Of a stretch of 8,749 nt of DNA, positions 7,098-8,749 are shown in pieces. The stretch is from DATAXV01 sp036272915 (lineage in GTDB: Bacteria; Chloroflexota; Dormibacteria; Dormibacterales; Dormibacteraceae): assembly GCA_036272915.1 (NCBI GenBank), contig DATAXV010000020.1, positions 1-8,749 of the forward strand. Direction: 5' to 3'. The number at the start of each line of letters is the position of its first letter. The first letter of the stretch is position 1. A program made the translations under genes and the position numbers. The notes under the pieces were generated by a model that had not been told where the DNA came from, ran no database searches, and saw only the letters and a list, made by a program, of their open reading frames with translations.

Positions 7098-8024
7098 ATG
7101 CCCATCGATTTCGACGCCGCCGCGGACGAGTACATCGGCTGGCTTCAGCTGGAGGCCAACCGGAGCCCCGCGACCGTATACGCCTACCGTGGGGAGCTCC
7201 GCAAGCTCCGTTCCTTCCTCGAGGAGCGCCGCCACTCCCTGCGCATGGACGACTTCGGCCCGGATGAGCTCCGCGCCTACCAGCGGCACCTGGCGGAGCG
7301 CGGCAAGAGCCCGGCGACCCGCCAGCGCTCGCTGGTCGCGATCCGCTCCTGGCTGCGCTGGCTGGCCAAGGAGGAGCTGGTCGAGAAGGACCTCTCCAAC
7401 CGGATCACCCTCCCCAAGCTCGAGCAGCGCCTGCCCAAGCCGATACCGCCCGAGGAGCTCGCACGCCTCCTCTCCTCGCTTCCCGGCGGTAGCGAGCGGG
7501 AGAGGCGGGACCGGGCCCTCGTCTACTTCCTGATCAGCACCGGCTGCCGCATCTCCGAGGCGCTCGGCCTCGACCGCGCCGACATCCCCGCGCAGGGCAA
7601 TCGCCTGGTGGTGACCGGCAAGGGCTCGAAGCAGCGGTCCGTCTACCTGACCGACGACGCCCGTCAGGCCCTCGACGACTATCTGAAGGGTCGCGAGGAC
7701 ACCTCGCCGGCGCTCTTCCTCAACTACGACCGGAGCGCCGGCCAGGCGGGGCGAAGGCTGACCGACTCCGGGGCCCGGCGCGTGGTGCGACGCCTGCGCC
7801 TCGAGCTCGGCGCGTGGTCCTTCCGCTCCCCTCACGTTGCCAGGCACACCACCGCGACCAGCCTGCTCGAGGTGACCGGCGGCGATGTGCGGCTCGTCCA
7901 GGAGGTGCTGGGTCACGCCAACCTGGCGACGCTGCAGGTCTACACCAAGATCGTCGATGCTCGGAAGGAGGATGCGTATCGCTCCTACCAGCGCTTCCTC
8001 CACGAGAAGGCCGGCGAGGACTGA
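7098..8024 (+). CDS. Tyrosine recombinase, XerC/XerD type
   Basis: A 308-residue site-specific recombinase that cuts and rejoins DNA through a 3'-phosphotyrosine. Residues about 6-90 form the SAM-like core-binding domain (IGWLQLEANRSPATVYAY... SLVAIRSWLRWLAKEEL). The catalytic domain follows with the full active site: Arg151 (GCRISEAL), Lys175 (GKGSKQR loop), His246-x-x-Arg249, His273 (LGHANLATLQVY) and nucleophile Tyr282. These positions are within three residues of E. coli XerD (148, 172, 244, 247, 270, 279), and the length is that of chromosomal Xer proteins. ATG 7098 is preferred over GTG 7056 (322 residues) because of length and the -10 box between them. Chromosome-dimer resolution is the default role. 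An integrase role is possible given the repeats just downstream; no phage or element genes are adjacent. Confidence 0.92.
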   Translation: MPIDFDAAADEYIGWLQLEANRSPATVYAYRGELRKLRSFLEERRHSLRMDDFGPDELRAYQRHLAERGKSPATRQRSLVAIRSWLRWLAKEELVEKDLSNRITLPKLEQRLPKPIPPEELARLLSSLPGGSERERRDRALVYFLISTGCRISEALGLDRADIPAQGNRLVVTGKGSKQRSVYLTDDARQALDDYLKGREDTSPALFLNYDRSAGQAGRRLTDSGARRVVRRLRLELGAWSFRSPHVARHTTATSLLEVTGGDVRLVQEVLGHANLATLQVYTKIVDARKEDAYRSYQRFLHEKAGED

Positions 8025-8049
8025 TCCTCCGACCGGGTGCTGGGGTGGA

Positions 8050-8087
8050 CCGGGGGGACGGTTGCTGCCGTCACGTTGTCCCCCCGG
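8050..8087. terminator. Hairpin terminator after the recombinase
   Basis: CCGGGGGGAC (8050-8059) and GTCCCCCCGG (8078-8087) form a perfect 10-bp stem with an 18-base loop, 25 bases after the recombinase stop. An alternative inner pairing, ACGG (8058-8061) with CCGT (8068-8071), is also possible. There is no T-tract. Being symmetric, it could also stop - strand transcription coming from the 8179-8493 gene. Confidence 0.65.
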
Positions 8088-8148
8088 CCCGAGCTAGGAA
8101 GAAGCTGTTCATGATCGGTCACCATTTCGGCGACGCCCCCAACATAGC

Positions 8149-8172
8149 ACATGTCGGTTCACTTTGGTACAG
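8149..8172 (+). repeat. Left copy of an imperfect direct repeat flanking the 8179-8493 gene
   Basis: Aligned without gaps to 8561-8584, 16 of 24 bases are identical, including ACAT at the start and C-TTTGGT in the second half. Most differences are transitions. GG dinucleotides recur at 8156, 8166 and 8176, a 10-bp period shared with the right-hand copy. The copy ends seven bases before the stop of the small - strand gene. Confidence 0.4.
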
Positions 8173-8178
8173 ATAGGA

Positions 8179-8493
8179 TCAGGCGAGACGCCGGCCGCGG
8201 TCGTCGAGCAGGGTGCGGATCGTCCAGCGGCAGGGAAGCGCGGTGCCGTTGCGCCGCTGCTCGCGGGCCACCGGGACCAGCTCGCGGATGTGGCCGGAGC
8301 AGAGGGGCAGCCAGACCTCACCGACCCTGACGCTCTCGGCGACGTAGAGCGCGACCGCGCATCCCGCCCCGTCCGGAGCCTCCTCCCCACACAGCGCGCA
8401 GACCGACATCGCCACCTCCGCCCTCCCCGCGTCCGGAAGCCCGCCGGACAGGGCGAAGGAGCCGCTCTCTCCCCGCCGCTCACCCGCCGACAT
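8179..8493 (-). CDS. Small Cys-rich, probably zinc-binding protein of unknown function
   Basis: I do not recognise this 104-residue protein. It has C32-x2-C35 (VCALCGEEAP), Cys45, C65-x2-H68 (LPLCSGHIREL) and Cys87. The paired C-x2-C and C-x2-H, 29 residues apart, look like a four-ligand zinc site; this is an inference. Residues 1-28 are Gly/Ser/Glu-rich with no motif. Two starts are credible. ATG 8491-8493 has AGGAGGG about 6 bases upstream. In-frame ATG 8407-8409 (Met29, giving MSVCALCG) has GGAGG 5 bases upstream and would make a 76-residue protein starting just before the zinc motif. The gene stands alone on the - strand, between the recombinase and a divergent helix-turn-helix gene that may regulate it. 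No catalytic motif is visible. Confidence 0.7.
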   Translation of the reverse strand: MSAGERRGESGSFALSGGLPDAGRAEVAMSVCALCGEEAPDGAGCAVALYVAESVRVGEVWLPLCSGHIRELVPVAREQRRNGTALPCRWTIRTLLDDRGRRLA

Positions 8494-8559
8494 ACCGCAC
8501 CCTCCTACTGCCGTTGCCGCCTGCCGCGACCTGCAGGGGCGCCGATTGGTCTATATTGA

Positions 8560-8565
8560 AACATA
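8560..8565 (-). promoter_or_regulatory. Candidate -10 box for the 8179-8493 gene
   Basis: On the - strand TATGTT fits TANNNT. Transcription from it would begin near 8553, leaving a leader of about 60 bases that contains the AGGAGGG ribosome-binding site at 8500-8506. It sits inside the phased repeats, so proteins bound to them could control it. No good -35 is seen, hence low confidence. Confidence 0.25.
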
Positions 8566-8584
8566 TTGGCATGCTTTGGTGCCG
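8561..8584 (+). repeat. Right copy of an imperfect direct repeat flanking the 8179-8493 gene
   Basis: Partner of 8149-8172, in the same orientation, with 16 of 24 bases identical; starts are 412 bp apart. Both contain C-TTTGGT preceded ten bases earlier by another GG. The copy overlaps the third and fourth decamers of the phased array. Confidence 0.4.
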
Positions 8585-8625
8585 TTCGGTTCCGTCGAAA
8601 GGGACAGGAAGGTGACAGCGCCGTC

Positions 8626-8631
8626 TACGCT
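8626..8631 (+). promoter_or_regulatory. -10 box of a leaderless promoter for the helix-turn-helix gene
   Basis: TACGCT (TANNNT) is followed by 9 bases and then GTG 8641, the same spacing as at the Hsp20 gene. There is no Shine-Dalgarno before this GTG, so leaderless initiation is the simplest reading. An out-of-frame GTG at 8612 has a purine-rich run upstream but opens only a 24-codon frame ending around 8686. Confidence 0.4.
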
Positions 8632-8640
8632 TTTCAATTC

Positions 8641-8749
8641 GTGGATGCCGCTCCGGTCACCGACGTCGCTCGCGAGTTCGGCATAGGTCGCACCACGCTT
8701 TATCGTCTGATCCGGAAGTACAAGCTCGACGTCTACCGCAGGGAGGGAG
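8641..8749 (+). CDS. Helix-turn-helix DNA-binding protein (5' part; cut by window edge)
   Basis: Thirty-six codons are visible. PVTDVAREFGIGRTTLYRLI (residues 5-24) is a clear helix-turn-helix: a V-A-x-x-F-G helix, the G-I-G turn and the recognition helix R-T-T-L-Y-R-L-I, followed by a basic RKYKLDVYRREG stretch. It resembles excisionase/MerR-like (HTH_17) or Fis-type domains. The R-R-E-G ending favours the excisionase-like type, but the decisive part is outside the window. GTG 8641 is chosen because a -10-like TACGCT lies 9 bases upstream; the frame itself is open back to 8560, so a longer protein is possible. It is divergent from the zinc-type gene with phased repeats between them, so it may bind there. 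That link is an inference. Confidence 0.65.
   Translation, partial: MDAAPVTDVAREFGIGRTTLYRLIRKYKLDVYRREG

Larger units (their letters stand above)
8545..8594 (+). repeat. Five degenerate 10-bp tandem repeats in an AT-rich divergent region
   Basis: Read in steps of ten from 8545 the units are ATTGGTCTAT, ATTGAAACAT, ATTGGCATGC, TTTGGTGCCG and TTCGGTTCCG. ATTG recurs exactly at 8545, 8555 and 8565, then TTTG at 8575. The last two units share 8 of 10 bases. The array lies between the starts of the 8179-8493 gene (-) and the helix-turn-helix gene (+). It is much richer in A/T than the rest of the window. One-helical-turn spacing puts all copies on the same DNA face, as expected for an operator array or intrinsic curvature. 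Confidence 0.5.

Noticed and set aside
5694..8003. 769-codon - strand frame with a periodic Val/Asp/Gly-rich protein
   Set aside because: The apparent repeats are the antisense reading of the four GH18 tail repeats; it also crosses into the recombinase gene.
8141..8165. Possible dif-like Xer site near the ACATAGCACATGT stretch
   Set aside because: Only a TATGTT-like half on the - strand resembles a Xer arm; the other half and the symmetry are missing.
8109..8483. Alternative - strand frame overlapping the small Cys-rich gene
   Set aside because: Arg/Ser/Pro-rich shadow frame; the 8179-8493 frame has ordered Cys pairs and strong ribosome-binding sites.
8612..8686. GTG 8612 as a gene start with a purine-rich leader
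   Set aside because: It opens only 24 codons and is out of frame with the clear helix-turn-helix coding sequence; a frameshift was considered but is not needed.

Overview
This window comes from a very GC-rich bacterial chromosome. Nearly every third codon position is G or C, so long shadow open frames cover both strands. Several genes appear to be transcribed leaderless from TANNNT -10 boxes, and all the hairpins after genes lack a T-tract. These traits fit Actinomycetota, Chloroflexota or Dormibacterota-type soil bacteria, but no taxonomic marker is present, so this placement is only an inference. No rRNA, tRNA, CRISPR array or insertion sequence was seen.

Layout: (1) At the left edge, the last codons of a + strand gene (ends at 22) face a small - strand gene (49-345, possible ribbon-helix-helix protein) across a perfect hairpin (23-41). 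(2) A - strand deoxy-sugar operon follows: an L-fucose/L-arabinose-isomerase-like protein (2024-3460), then a rhamnulokinase (546-2027), joined by a 4-base GTGA overlap. Together they would isomerise and phosphorylate L-rhamnose or a related 6-deoxy-sugar. The aldolase, transporter and regulator are not in the window. (3) Divergent from this, across 88 bp, is a leaderless Hsp20 small heat-shock protein (3549-4055). (4) A secreted 930-residue GH18 protein (4194-6986) has a signal peptide, a Pro/Ala-rich linker, a GH18 catalytic domain, an IPT/TIG domain and four 95-99-residue tandem repeats, each with one Cys pair. (5) A complete XerC/XerD-type tyrosine recombinase (7098-8024) follows and ends in its own hairpin. 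(6) The right end holds a small Cys-rich, probably zinc-binding protein on the - strand (8179-8493) and the start of a helix-turn-helix protein on the + strand (8641 to the edge). The two are separated by an AT-rich region with degenerate 10-bp-phased repeats. A related copy of part of this sequence lies on the other side of the small gene.

Most genes look like independent single-gene units; only the sugar operon is clearly co-transcribed. The parts least explained by known families are the four-repeat tail of the GH18 protein, the helically phased repeats flanking the small zinc-type gene next to a Xer recombinase, and a recurrent leaderless promoter/start arrangement at three genes.
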